From positions 248,001 through 312,000 of the forward strand of contig JAXLTD010000002.1 of assembly GCA_046330225.1 (NCBI GenBank): a stretch of DNA of 64,000 nt. The letters run 5' to 3'. The position numbers and the translations under genes are program-made. Origin of the DNA: CANJIV01 sp046330225 (GTDB lineage: Bacteria; Actinomycetota; Thermoleophilia; Solirubrobacterales; Solirubrobacteraceae). Shown here one piece after another: positions 25,579-33,865 of this stretch (position 1 is the stretch's first letter; each line of letters opens with the position of its first letter). The notes below the pieces were generated by a model, which worked only from the letters and a program-made list of their open reading frames with translations, did no database searches and had not been told where the DNA came from.

Positions 25579-26446
25579 GGCCGAGCTTGACGCCGACGCG
25601 TTCGGCGACCGTGTCGAGGTCCGTCCGGTGCTTGACGATGACGCTCATCGTCTCCCGGAAGGTGTCGGCGTCGATGTCGTCGGCGCCGAGCAGCAGCAGC
25701 GCCCGGGCCCAGTCGATCGACTCCGCGATCGACGGCGGCTTCTTCAGGTCCAGCGCGCGCACCTGGTTGACCACCTCGACGAGCTTCGCGGCCACGGTCT
25801 CGGACAGTTCCGGCGCATGGAGCTTCACGATCGCCAGCTCCTGCTCGGCGGCCGGGTAGTCGAGCCACAGGTAGAGGCAGCGGCGCTTGAGCGCCTCGGT
25901 CAGCTCGCGCGAGTTGTTCGAGGTGAGGACGACGACCGGCTGGGTGCGGGCGTCGATCCGGCCGAGCTCGGGAATCGAGATCTGGAAGTCCGAGAGCAGC
26001 TCGAGCAGCATGGCCTCGAACTCCTGGTCGGTCTTGTCGATCTCGTCGATCAGCAGGACGACGGGCTCGGGCGACGCGATCGCGGTCATGAGCGGGCGCT
26101 CGAGCAGGAAGGCCTCGGAGAAGATGTCCTCCTGGACATCCTCCCAGCCGGTGCCGCGCTCCTCGGTCTGGATCCGCAGCAGCTGCTTGCGGTAGTTCCA
26201 TTCGTAGAGCGCCTTGGCCTCGTCGAGGCCCTCGTAGCACTGCAGGCGCACGAGGCGGCGGTCCAGGTAGCGGGCCAGCGCCTTGGCCAGCTCGGTCTTC
26301 CCGACGCCCGCGGGCCCCTCGACGAGCACCGGCTTGCCGAGGGTGGCGGCGAGGTAGGAGACCAGGGCCGTCGACGTGCCCGGCAGGTATCCGGCCGCGC
26401 GCAGCCCGTCGGCGACGTCCTGCGCGGATGCGGGGGTCACGGCCAT
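25550..26446 (-). CDS. MoxR family AAA+ ATPase
   Basis: 298 aa. Walker A GPAGVGKTE (about residues 44-52), Walker B VVLLIDEIDKTD, sensor 1 VVLTSNNSRELTEAL, and the arginine-finger region KRRCLYLWLDYP are present. MoxR ATPases remodel or load cofactors into client complexes with a VWA partner, which is the next gene. The ATG has the minus-strand TATGAT nine bases upstream. It is divergent from a small membrane protein gene, with about 40 bases between. Confidence 0.92.
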   Translation of the reverse strand: MAVTPASAQDVADGLRAAGYLPGTSTALVSYLAATLGKPVLVEGPAGVGKTELAKALARYLDRRLVRLQCYEGLDEAKALYEWNYRKQLLRIQTEERGTGWEDVQEDIFSEAFLLERPLMTAIASPEPVVLLIDEIDKTDQEFEAMLLELLSDFQISIPELGRIDARTQPVVVLTSNNSRELTEALKRRCLYLWLDYPAAEQELAIVKLHAPELSETVAAKLVEVVNQVRALDLKKPPSIAESIDWARALLLLGADDIDADTFRETMSVIVKHRTDLDTVAERVGVKLGHGVAGQPAA

Positions 26447-26455
26447 GGGGCGGCA

Positions 26456-26461
26456 ATCATA
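26456..26461 (-). promoter_or_regulatory. Putative -10 element (TATGAT), leaderless start of moxR-type gene
   Basis: Minus-strand TATGAT, nine bases before the ATG at 26446; close to the TATAAT consensus. Confidence 0.5.
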
Positions 26462-26484
26462 GGTCGTGTGGGATGCTCGGCCCC

Positions 26485-26703
26485 GTGCGACTGCTCACGG
26501 TGCTCGCGAACTGGATCCCCGATCCGACGCCGGACTTCGGCACGAGTCCGACCCCGTTCATCGTGCTCATGGTCATCGGCTTCGTCGTCGGCGTGGCCGG
26601 CCACCTCGTGAAGTCCAAGGGCACGGTGGCCCTCGGCATCGGCCTGATCTTCCTCGGCACCCTCGTGCTGCCGTTCATCACCTACCTCGGCAAGTCCGGG
26701 TAG
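26485..26703 (+). CDS. Small membrane protein, two TM segments
   Basis: 72 aa from GTG 26485. The sequence LLTVLANWIPDPTPDFGTSP is followed by two TM helices (about 23-41 and 48-66) joined by KSKGT. No family recognised. The GTG is preferred because GATGCT lies seven bases before it, the leaderless pattern seen elsewhere; ATG 26473 (76 aa) is the alternative. It converges on the next minus-strand gene. Confidence 0.6.
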   Translation: MRLLTVLANWIPDPTPDFGTSPTPFIVLMVIGFVVGVAGHLVKSKGTVALGIGLIFLGTLVLPFITYLGKSG

Positions 26704-26727
26704 GCGGCCCGCCCGCGCCGGCGCCGG

Positions 26728-27636
26728 CTACCCGTCGATCCCGGGGATCCGGGGCTGCTCGGGCGGCTCGTCCCGGCGCCGCGGCGCCCGCGGCTGGCGG
26801 ACCGTCGGTGCCGAATCGGCAGGGGGAGCGGGCGGCGGCGGCGGCCCGTCAGGCCGGTACTCCGGAACCGGCGGCTCCTCCGGCAGCGCCGGCATGTCCT
26901 GGGTGATCTGCGACCCGCGGCCGGCGACGGTGGCGGCGTCCGGCGCGGCCACGACGTGCGTCGCCGCGGCCTCGGCCGGCACGACGCTCGTGGCGTCGGG
27001 GTCTGCCGCAGCGGCGCGGGATCGCCGTCCGCGCCGGCGCGGGGGCGGCGGCTCGTCCCACAGGTCTCCGGGATCGGCCGGCCCGGACGGGCGGCGCGAC
27101 CGCGGCGCGTGGCCCTCGGCAACCCGGACCCGGCCGCCGGCCCACGCGAGGGCGACGGCGACGGCGAGCGCGACGAAGATCCCCCATTCGAGCCCCACCG
27201 TCACGCCCTGGCCGAGCGACGGCTTGTCGAAGAGCCGCCAGACGATGAGCAGCGCCGCCCACGCTCCGGCGAGCACGATCAGGCTGCCGTCGCGCAGCGG
27301 GAGGTGGAACTCGCGGCCCTCGCTCTCGGCGCGGGCGAAGAGCAGCCCCAGCACCGCGATCACGACGAGCACGACCGCCGCCTCCACGAACGTGAAGGCT
27401 CCGAAGCCGCTCTGGCTCGAATCCGCCGTGGCGGCGACGAACTTCCCGTTGACGATCCGTCCGGTGGTCGCCGTCGTCGAGTACCACGGCAGGAAGAGCG
27501 TGAGGAACAGGAGGCCGGCCAGGACCGCGCAGATCCGCCGGTCGGCCGGCAGGGACCGCCAGGCGTGCACGATCCGGGCGAGGCCCCGCTGGCTCGACCC
27601 GGCCGCCTCGGGCGGCGGGCGCTCAGCTGCCGCCAT
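26728..27636 (-). CDS. Membrane protein with disordered acidic/proline-rich tail
   Basis: 302 aa. Four TM segments fall within residues about 36-170, including LAGLLFLTLFLPWYSTTA, in which a short extracytoplasmic loop follows the first helix. The C-terminal 130 residues are Pro/Arg/Asp-rich and probably disordered. I do not recognise a named family. The start overlaps the end of the small gene upstream by 14 bases, placing it in the minus-strand operon that begins with the EVE gene. Confidence 0.6.
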   Translation of the reverse strand: MAAAERPPPEAAGSSQRGLARIVHAWRSLPADRRICAVLAGLLFLTLFLPWYSTTATTGRIVNGKFVAATADSSQSGFGAFTFVEAAVVLVVIAVLGLLFARAESEGREFHLPLRDGSLIVLAGAWAALLIVWRLFDKPSLGQGVTVGLEWGIFVALAVAVALAWAGGRVRVAEGHAPRSRRPSGPADPGDLWDEPPPPRRRGRRSRAAAADPDATSVVPAEAAATHVVAAPDAATVAGRGSQITQDMPALPEEPPVPEYRPDGPPPPPAPPADSAPTVRQPRAPRRRDEPPEQPRIPGIDG

Positions 27637-27850
27637 CGTCCTCGAGCGCCTCGAGCGACGCGAGCCGGCGCTCGATCAGCTCGCGCAGCCGCGGGTCCAC
27701 CCCGTCCTGCGCCGCTTCCGCCTGCGCCTCGAGCAGCGCCGCGCGGGCCCGGCCGACCCGCTCGGGCCCGACCCCGGGCCCCGCGTTCTTCAGCACGTTA
27801 TCGGCCCGGAGCAGGAGCGTCCGGATGCGGTCGCTGGGGGCGGCGCTCAT
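27623..27850 (-). CDS. Small helical hypothetical protein
   Basis: 75 aa, mostly helical: RIRTLLLRADNVLKNAGPGV, then RARAALLEAQAEAAQ and RELIERRLASLEALEDDG. The ATG overlaps the stop of the EVE gene (ATGA), and the end overlaps the next gene. No known domain. Tight coupling on both sides suggests it is real. Confidence 0.6.
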   Translation of the reverse strand: MSAAPSDRIRTLLLRADNVLKNAGPGVGPERVGRARAALLEAQAEAAQDGVDPRLRELIERRLASLEALEDDGGS

Positions 27851-28314
27851 GCCGGGGCGCCGGCCGCGGCCCCCAGGCGATCGACCAGGATCGCGGCATC
27901 GTGCTCGGACACGGGCCGAATCTGCCCCTGGAACGCGAGCTTCCAATGCTCGCGGGGCCACTTCGCGATGTGCTCGAGCTCGCCGACGAGCGAGGCGGCC
28001 GGAATCCAGCGGTCCTCGTCGGACACGAGCTCGGGCTCGGTCTCAAAGCGCCACGGGTACTCGTCGGCCTTGCCCGGCTTGCCCGGCCAGATCCGCGTGC
28101 GGTCCTCGTAGAGCTCGCCGGTCACGCGGATCGAGGCGGCGAAGGCCATGACCTTCGTCAGGTAGAGCACGATCCGGTCGCCGGGCTCGATCTCGAGGGC
28201 GCGGTTGCGGTTGCGCTCCTTCAGCCCGATGACGGCGAACCCGTGCTCCCGCGTCGCTGCGTAGTTCTCAGGCGAGCCGGTCAGGATCCAGGTGCGCGGG
28301 TCGGCGGCGGGCAT
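27847..28314 (-). CDS. EVE domain-containing protein
   Basis: 155 aa. The EVE (PUA-like) fold begins at once: TWILTGSPENYAATREHGFAVIGLKER, then the GDRIVLYLTKVMAFAASIRV core and the DEYPWRFETEPEL segment. EVE domains bind modified bases in DNA or RNA; free-standing proteins of this size are of unknown role. ATG 28314 fits the family start and has minus-strand TACAAT eight bases upstream, so a longer N-terminus is unlikely. First gene of a three-gene operon. Confidence 0.82.
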   Translation of the reverse strand: MPAADPRTWILTGSPENYAATREHGFAVIGLKERNRNRALEIEPGDRIVLYLTKVMAFAASIRVTGELYEDRTRIWPGKPGKADEYPWRFETEPELVSDEDRWIPAASLVGELEHIAKWPREHWKLAFQGQIRPVSEHDAAILVDRLGAAAGAPA

Positions 28315-28322
28315 CGGCGGCA

Positions 28323-28328
28323 ATTGTA
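28323..28328 (-). promoter_or_regulatory. Putative -10 element (TACAAT), leaderless start of EVE gene
   Basis: Minus-strand TACAAT, eight bases before the ATG at 28314; one of the best matches to consensus in the window. Confidence 0.5.
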
Positions 28329-28361
28329 CGCGCGCCCCGGCGGCGACACGGACTCCGGCGT

Positions 28362-28826
28362 CTAGGAGATCGGGATGTCCTGGACCTCGACGGGCGCCGA
28401 GCGCCGTGCCTCCAGCCGCCCGACGGCCCACTCGACGAGCGCCTGGAGCAGCAGGAGCAGCTCGCGGGCGAGCTCCAGCAGCTGGCGCGCAAGGTCAGGC
28501 GGGATCGCGTGCCTGACCTGCTCGAGGAGCGCCAGGATTGCCGCGATGGCCTCCGCGCCGCTGGGCGCTCCCGAGCCGTCGTGGCCCGGCACCGCGTAGC
28601 CGCTGGGAGGAGGGCGCCGGGATTCCCCGCGGCCGCCGGCGCCGGACTCGCCGGTCCCCGCGGTCCCGCTGCCGGTCATACTGCCGACCTCCGCCGCCAG
28701 CCGCTCGGCGGCCTCGCGGGCCGCCTGGATCTGCGCCGCGATCGCGTCGAGGCGGTCGGCGCCGCCGGGGCCGCCGGGGCGGTCACTCGGCCCGCTCGTC
28801 GTCGTGTGCGGATCGGTCGGGGGCAT
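28362..28826 (-). CDS. Hypothetical protein, helical with hydrophobic C-terminus
   Basis: 154 aa. A Pro/Gly-rich start, a short amphipathic helix (AIAAQIQAAREAAERLAAEV), a Gly/Ser-rich spacer, then a Leu-rich helix (ARQLLELARELLLLLQALVEWAV, about 110-132) that may be amphipathic or membrane-associated. No family recognised. Its ATG lies 44 bases inside the end of the ArsA-type gene, so the two are probably co-translated. Confidence 0.55.
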   Translation of the reverse strand: MPPTDPHTTTSGPSDRPGGPGGADRLDAIAAQIQAAREAAERLAAEVGSMTGSGTAGTGESGAGGRGESRRPPPSGYAVPGHDGSGAPSGAEAIAAILALLEQVRHAIPPDLARQLLELARELLLLLQALVEWAVGRLEARRSAPVEVQDIPIS

Positions 28827-29988
28827 CGAGGATCACCTGCAGGGCGCCGTCGGCGAACGTGGCTCCAGAAGGCTGGAAGGCCGCCAGGGCAGGGGGGAGC
28901 ATGATAGTCCGCTTGGAGCCGTCGACCCGCACGACGAGCTCCAGGCCGATCTTCTTCAGCGAGATGTCCGCCCGCTGCACGAACGGAAGCTTCAGGCGGA
29001 CCGTGGCCGAGTCCTCGCCCACGATGAGCTCGCGAGCGACGTCGGCGTGGAGCACGTCGGCGGCGTCGCGGCCGGCGAAGAGCTCTTCGGCCAGGCGGTC
29101 GAGCATCGTCGGGCCCACGACCTCCTGCTCGAAGTACGGCGCCCGCAGGATCGGCACCGGGGAGAAGCCGGCGTCGACGGCTTCGAGGTGCTCGCGCTGG
29201 CGCTCGCGCCACGGGCCGAAGTACGTGCCCTCGACCGCGTCCGGGAAGACGCGGTTCACGATGACGGCGTCGGTCAGGAACCCGTAGAGGTTCAGGTAGG
29301 TGTAGGTGCGCATCGCCTCCCCGATGACCATCTTGTCGGGGTTCATGACCAGCCGGACCGTCGCGTGGAGCGGGTCGCGCAGGATGTCGTTCATCGCGAT
29401 GAGGTTCTCGACCAGACGGCGGACGTCGGCGAACACCGCCTCGCCCGGCAGGCTGACGTCGAGCATGGTGCGGGCGATCGGGCGCGCGGCCGCGAGGATC
29501 TGGCGCTCGTAGGGGAAGACCTTCTCGAGCCACCAGCGGGCCACGTCCGGGAACGAGAGCAGCCGCAGCGTCTCGCCCGTCGGCGCGCAGTCGACCACGA
29601 TCACGTCGAACTCGCCGCCGGCGTGAGCCTCCTTGATCTCGAGCAGGGAGAAGAGCTCGTCGGCGCCCGGCGGGACGGTCAGCTCCTCCGCGGCGATCCG
29701 CCCGACGCCCTGCTCGGCGAGCAGGCCGCCGAGCCAGGCCTGCACGGCCGACCAGTTGCGTTCCATCTGCTCCTGCGCCTGGACCTGCTGGCCCCACAGC
29801 CGATCGCCGATTGCCACCGGGTCGGCGCCGAGCTCGGCCTCGACCGCGTCGGCGAGGCTGTGCGCCGGATCGGTCGAGAGCACAAGCGTCCGCAGGCCGT
29901 CGGCGGCGCAGCGCCGGGCCGTCGCCGCGGCCACGGACGTCTTTCCAACGCCGCCCTTGCCGGTGTAGAGAATGGTGCGGGGGATCAC
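28783..29988 (-). CDS. ArsA/Get3-type ATPase
   Basis: 401 aa. The deviant P-loop TGKGGVGKTSV (about residues 9-19) opens the protein. Switch I lies in LSTDPAHSLADAV and switch II in VDCAPTGETLRLLSFPD. The C-terminal region (about 320-390) has an alpha-crystallin/ArsA HSP20-like beta segment. Single-domain ArsA relatives exist widely and need not transport arsenite; no ArsB or ArsR is nearby. A role in protein targeting or a regulatory switch is possible. GTG 29988 starts at the family N-terminus; minus-strand TAGACT lies 11 bases upstream. Confidence 0.85.
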   Translation of the reverse strand: MIPRTILYTGKGGVGKTSVAAATARRCAADGLRTLVLSTDPAHSLADAVEAELGADPVAIGDRLWGQQVQAQEQMERNWSAVQAWLGGLLAEQGVGRIAAEELTVPPGADELFSLLEIKEAHAGGEFDVIVVDCAPTGETLRLLSFPDVARWWLEKVFPYERQILAAARPIARTMLDVSLPGEAVFADVRRLVENLIAMNDILRDPLHATVRLVMNPDKMVIGEAMRTYTYLNLYGFLTDAVIVNRVFPDAVEGTYFGPWRERQREHLEAVDAGFSPVPILRAPYFEQEVVGPTMLDRLAEELFAGRDAADVLHADVARELIVGEDSATVRLKLPFVQRADISLKKIGLELVVRVDGSKRTIMLPPALAAFQPSGATFADGALQVILDAPDRSAHDDERAE

Positions 29989-30042
29989 GGTCGCGCCCGA
30001 GTCTAGGCGCGGCCGGCCGGCCGGGCGGCGTGGTGAGCTGCG

Positions 30043-31485
30043 CTACCCGACCCGGACGGCGCGGGACGCGGTGCCGCGGTTGCCCGCCAGGTCCGTCGCG
30101 GCCAGGCGCACCGTGACGGTGCCGCCGCCGGCCGGGGTCCGCCACGCGTAGGCGTGGCGCCCGCGCGCCACTGTCGCTGACGTGATGACCGCCGTGCTGC
30201 CGGCGCGCTCGGCCGTCATGCGCACCGAGGAGATCTTCGAGACGGAGAACCGCACGAGCGCAACGGCCCCGGCGGGCACACGGGCGGTCAGGACCGCGAG
30301 GCGGGGCGGCCGGACGAGGTCCGCCGCGAACCGGCGGGCCGTGCGGCAGTACACGGCGGCCCGCGTGCGCTGGCAGAGGTTGCCCAGGAATCCGGTCACG
30401 AGCTGGTGATAGGAGAGGTTGGATTCGTCGACCCGGTCGTACATCGACCACGCGCCGGTGTCGTAGCTCGGCACCTCCAGGCGGGCCTCGCGGTCGCCGG
30501 CGTCGAAGAGGCGACGGGCGCGAGTGTCGCCGGCGAGATCGGCGAGGTCGTACAGGCCGGTGATGGACTGGAGGAAGCCGTTGAGCACCCGGTAGCCGGG
30601 CGCGAAGGAGTAGAGGAGGTAGTGCGCCCCGGCGGCGGTCCGGACCCGGACCCCGGCGGGCGCGTCGAGGTCGAAGATCGCCAGCGCGCGGCGCGCCACA
30701 TCGAGGTAGGCGGGATCATCGAGCTTGGTGCCGACCCGGGCCAGCGCCTGGATGGCGGTCCCCTGGGACATGGCGCTCGTCCACGGCGGCCGGCCGCCCC
30801 CGAAGCTGAAGAAGTACTCCCAGGCCAGCCGACCGCGGCGGTCCGAGGCGAGCGGGATGAGCTCGTCCAGCAGGGAGGCGGCGTTCGGGAGGTAGCCGCC
30901 CTCGGCCAGCCCGTTCGCCCGTCCGAAGTTCGCGAGCGGCTGGAGCTGGATGCCCTGTCCGGCGTAGTACTGGAAGATCAGCCGGCTTCCCTTGAAGGTG
31001 ACCCGCTCGCCGTTGGCCAGGAGGCGTCCCTCGGTCCACCACTCGCGGTTTCGATCGAGGTTCAGGAAGACCGCCGGCAGCCGCGACGCCGTGAGCTCGC
31101 CGCGGGAGGCCAGCGCCTCGGTGATCGCGATGACCGCGCCGAGTTCGCGCTGGCGCGTGCCGGCCAGGCGGCGCCGGGCGTCGATCGCGGCCTGGTAGCT
31201 CGCGAGCCGTTCGGCGCGCTCCTCCGGCCCGATCGCTCCGGCGCCGGCCAGCCGCCGCAGCACGGTCGCGACCCCCGGGCCGGCGGCCCGGGCCCGCAAC
31301 GGCACGGGGGCCCCGATTGCCGGCGGCAGCGCGTCCGGGGCCAGGAACCGGTCCTGGCGCACGTGGACGCGGCCCGGCCCGTCGAGCACGAGGACCGGCG
31401 CGGCGGCGGCCGGCGCCGCGGCCACGGCGGCGGCGGCACAGGCGAGGGCCGCGGCGAGGGGGAGCGCACGCCGAATTCTGGGCAC
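30043..31485 (-). CDS. Secreted D-glucuronyl C5-epimerase family protein
   Basis: 480 aa. A signal peptide (about 1-29) precedes a helical region. The C5-epimerase domain (about 230-390) shows PPWTSAMSQGTAIQALARVG, LDVARRALAIFD, GYRVLNGFLQSITGLYDLADL and PSYDTGAWSMYDR, all family hallmarks. The last 90 residues form an Ig-like beta domain (VRLAATDLAGNRGTASRAVRVG). Animal relatives epimerise glucuronate in heparan; bacterial members act on extracellular polysaccharides, but few are characterised. GTG 31485 has minus-strand TAGCAT seven bases upstream. Confidence 0.8.
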   Translation of the reverse strand: MPRIRRALPLAAALACAAAAVAAAPAAAAPVLVLDGPGRVHVRQDRFLAPDALPPAIGAPVPLRARAAGPGVATVLRRLAGAGAIGPEERAERLASYQAAIDARRRLAGTRQRELGAVIAITEALASRGELTASRLPAVFLNLDRNREWWTEGRLLANGERVTFKGSRLIFQYYAGQGIQLQPLANFGRANGLAEGGYLPNAASLLDELIPLASDRRGRLAWEYFFSFGGGRPPWTSAMSQGTAIQALARVGTKLDDPAYLDVARRALAIFDLDAPAGVRVRTAAGAHYLLYSFAPGYRVLNGFLQSITGLYDLADLAGDTRARRLFDAGDREARLEVPSYDTGAWSMYDRVDESNLSYHQLVTGFLGNLCQRTRAAVYCRTARRFAADLVRPPRLAVLTARVPAGAVALVRFSVSKISSVRMTAERAGSTAVITSATVARGRHAYAWRTPAGGGTVTVRLAATDLAGNRGTASRAVRVG

Positions 31486-31492
31486 TCGGCCG

Positions 31493-31498
31493 ATGCTA
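31493..31498 (-). promoter_or_regulatory. Putative -10 element (TAGCAT), leaderless start of epimerase gene
   Basis: Minus-strand TAGCAT, seven bases before GTG 31485. Confidence 0.45.
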
Positions 31499-31554
31499 CG
31501 CTCCGGCCGCCCGTCCGACGCCAGTTGCAGCGCGTCCTGCGCCGCCCCCGTAGC

Positions 31555-32583
31555 GTGTCTCCCATCAGCCGCCGCCTGCCGATCCTCCTGGCCCTCCTCG
31601 CCGCGCTCGCCGTGGCGTTCGCGGCGTGCGGCGGCGGCAGCAGCCAGGATCCGGCACAGGTGCTCGACGAGACGTTCGGCGCCAGCAAGCCGGTCAAGAG
31701 CGGCAAGCTCGACCTCGATCTGAACGTTGCGATCAAGGGCCGGAGCAGCGCCGCCCAGGCCGGCCCGATCGCGGTGAAGCTCAGCGGCCCATTCCAGAGC
31801 CACGGCTCCGCGTCGCTGCCGGCGTTCAACTTCGCCTTCTCGGTGGCCGCCGCCGGCCGCTCGGTGCAGGCCGGCGCCGTCTCCACCGGAACCTCCGGGT
31901 ACGTGGTCGTCCGCGGCCAGGCCTACCAGCTCTCGCCGGCCGAATTCGCCCAGTTCAAGCAGGGCTACGAGCAGTCCGCGCGCCGGACCCGCCGCCCGGC
32001 CCAGCCGCTGTCGGCCCTCGGGATCGATCCGCGCCGGTGGATCCGCAACGCCGAGACCAAGGACAACGAGGACATCGGCGGGACCGACACCGTGCACGTC
32101 TCGGCGCAGGTGAACATCCCAAAGCTCCTGGCTGACGTCTCCCGCGTCGCCCAGAGCGCCGGCCAGGCGGCGGGTGGCCAGGGCCGCCAGCTCACGCAGC
32201 GCCTCACTCCGGCGCAGCAGCTGCGGCTCGCGCGGGCGGTCCGATCGGCCCGGATCGACGTCTACAGCGGCGCGGACGACAAGACGCTGCGGCGGCTGAC
32301 CGTGACGCTCGACCTCGCCGGCCAGGCCGGCAGCTCGTCGAGCGGCGGCACGGTTGCGCTCACCCTCACGCTCTCCGACCTCAACCAGCCCCAGCAGATC
32401 GCGGCGCCGGCGAACGCCAAGCCGCTCTCGGACCTGACGAGCACGCTTCAGCAGGGCCTCGGCGGGCTCGGCGGCACCGGCGGAGCGGCGAGCGGCGCTG
32501 GCGCGTACGAGCAGTGCCTGGCGCAGGCGCAGGGGGACATCGCCAAGCAGCAGCAGTGCGCCTCGCTGCTCGGCGGCCAGTAG
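31555..32583 (+). CDS. Lipoprotein, LppX/LprAFG-like fold suspected
   Basis: 342 aa. A lipoprotein signal (RRLPILLALLAALAVAFAAC, Cys about residue 24) is followed by a beta-rich domain: KSGKLDLDLNVAIKG, YVVVRGQAYQLSPAEF and TDTVHVSAQVNIPKLL. This resembles actinobacterial lipid-binding lipoproteins (LppX/LprG type) but I am not certain. A Gly-rich segment and a Cys-containing C-terminus end it. GTG 31555 overlaps a possible -10 (TAGCGT, 31551-31556). The true start may be the ATC at 31564, seven bases after that hexamer. It is divergent from the epimerase gene. Confidence 0.65.
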   Translation: MSPISRRLPILLALLAALAVAFAACGGGSSQDPAQVLDETFGASKPVKSGKLDLDLNVAIKGRSSAAQAGPIAVKLSGPFQSHGSASLPAFNFAFSVAAAGRSVQAGAVSTGTSGYVVVRGQAYQLSPAEFAQFKQGYEQSARRTRRPAQPLSALGIDPRRWIRNAETKDNEDIGGTDTVHVSAQVNIPKLLADVSRVAQSAGQAAGGQGRQLTQRLTPAQQLRLARAVRSARIDVYSGADDKTLRRLTVTLDLAGQAGSSSSGGTVALTLTLSDLNQPQQIAAPANAKPLSDLTSTLQQGLGGLGGTGGAASGAGAYEQCLAQAQGDIAKQQQCASLLGGQ

Positions 32584-32595
32584 GCCGCGTCGCCC

Positions 32596-33729
32596 GTGCC
32601 GGCTGCTGACGACTCGCGCCCGGGGGTGCTGCGGCGCCTGCTGGGCGGCGGCAACTGGGCCTACGCGCTCGTGCCGTTCATCCCGATCGCGGTCGGGCTG
32701 GAGCTCTTCCACGCCGGCGCGGTGGCGATCTTCGTCGCCTCGGCGCTCGGAATCATCCCGACCGCCGCCCTGATGGGCCGGGCGACCGAGGAGCTGGCCG
32801 ACCGCGCCGGGCCCGGAATCGGCGGCCTGCTCAACGTGACGTTCGGGAACGCGCCCGAGCTCATCATCGCGCTCTTCGCCCTCGGGGCCGGCCTGCAGGA
32901 GGTGGTGAAGGCCTCGCTGGTCGGCTCGATTCTCGGGAACATCCTCCTGGTGCTCGGGGCGGCGATGGTCGTCGGCGGGCGCAAGCGGGAGCGTCAGTAC
33001 TTCAACCGGACCGCCGCGACTGCCCAGGCGTCGATGCTCCTGCTCGCCGCGGCGGCGCTGATCATGCCGGCGGTGTACGAGCTCGTCGAGGGGCGCGGGC
33101 TCCCGAGCCCGACCGCCGAGCGCATCGACTACGGGCCGACGGTCGAGCACCTCTCGTTCGCCGTGGCCATCGTCCTGATCCTGTCGTACGTGGCCGGACT
33201 CGTGTTCTCGCTCCGGACCCACAAGGACCTCTTCAATCCGCCGAGCGACGACGAAACCGGCCACGAGGTCTGGTCGATCCGCAAGTCCGTGGTCGCCCTG
33301 GGGGTGGCGGGGGTCGCCGTGGCCGGAATGTCGGAGATCCTCGTCGGGTCGATCTCGGAGGCCGCGTCGTCGATCGGGCTCTCGGAGTTCTTCATCGGCG
33401 TGATCGTGATCGCGATCGTCGGCAACGCGGCGGAGCACTGGGTCGCGGTCCTCGTTGCGTCGAAGGACAAGATGGATCTCGCCGTGAACATCGCTATCGG
33501 GTCGAGCGCCCAGATCGCGCTGTTCGCCGCGCCGGTCCTCGTGCTCATCTCGTTCGTGCTCGGGCCCTCCCCGATGCCGCTGGTGTTCAACGGCTTCGAG
33601 CTGGCAGCCGTGCTCATTGCCGTCACGATCGCGATCAACGTGACGAACGAGGGGGAGTCGACGTGGTTCGAGGGCGTGCAGCTCCTCGCGACCTACCTCG
33701 TGCTGGCCCTCGCGTTCCTCTTCGCCTGA
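32596..33729 (+). CDS. Calcium/proton exchanger (CaxA family)
   Basis: 377 aa, eleven or so TM segments. The two alpha-repeat motifs are clear: FGNAPELIIALFAL (about residues 92-105) and VGNAAEHWVAVLVASKDKMDLAV (about 275-297). The acidic residues in these motifs bind calcium in known CAX antiporters. It uses the proton gradient to expel Ca2+ or other divalent cations. It starts 13 bases after the lipoprotein stop, so it is likely co-transcribed. Confidence 0.9.
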   Translation: MPAADDSRPGVLRRLLGGGNWAYALVPFIPIAVGLELFHAGAVAIFVASALGIIPTAALMGRATEELADRAGPGIGGLLNVTFGNAPELIIALFALGAGLQEVVKASLVGSILGNILLVLGAAMVVGGRKRERQYFNRTAATAQASMLLLAAAALIMPAVYELVEGRGLPSPTAERIDYGPTVEHLSFAVAIVLILSYVAGLVFSLRTHKDLFNPPSDDETGHEVWSIRKSVVALGVAGVAVAGMSEILVGSISEAASSIGLSEFFIGVIVIAIVGNAAEHWVAVLVASKDKMDLAVNIAIGSSAQIALFAAPVLVLISFVLGPSPMPLVFNGFELAAVLIAVTIAINVTNEGESTWFEGVQLLATYLVLALAFLFA

Positions 33730-33787
33730 CCTGACCGGCTCGCGCTCGCCGCCCGGGGCGGGCGTCGCGCCAGGATCGGTGACAAAA

Positions 33788-33843
33788 GCGGACCACAGTC
33801 CGCCAGCCTGCTACGCTCCTGAGGAAAGCGGACGCCGGTCCGC
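33788..33843. promoter_or_regulatory. Twin palindromic operator upstream of YceI gene
   Basis: Two 16-bp palindromes, GCGGAC-CACA-GTCCGC (33788-33803) and GCGGAC-GCCG-GTCCGC (33828-33843), each preceded by AAA. Identical arms, different spacers, exactly 40 bases apart (about four helical turns). The TetR gene three cistrons down is the obvious candidate regulator. Confidence 0.75.
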
Positions 33844-33865
33844 ATCTACTGCCACAGGAGGCACG

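Noticed and set aside
24151..26446. Carbon monoxide dehydrogenase maturation cluster
   Set aside because: MoxR/VWA (CoxD/CoxE-like) pairs are widespread; no coxSML genes are present.
28315..28431. Longer N-terminus for the EVE protein
   Set aside because: The EVE fold begins right after ATG 28314, and TACAAT lies eight bases upstream of it.
28783..29988. Arsenic resistance (ars) operon
   Set aside because: There is only an ArsA-type ATPase; ArsB, ArsC, ArsR or ArsD are absent, and single ArsA-like ATPases are common without arsenic function.
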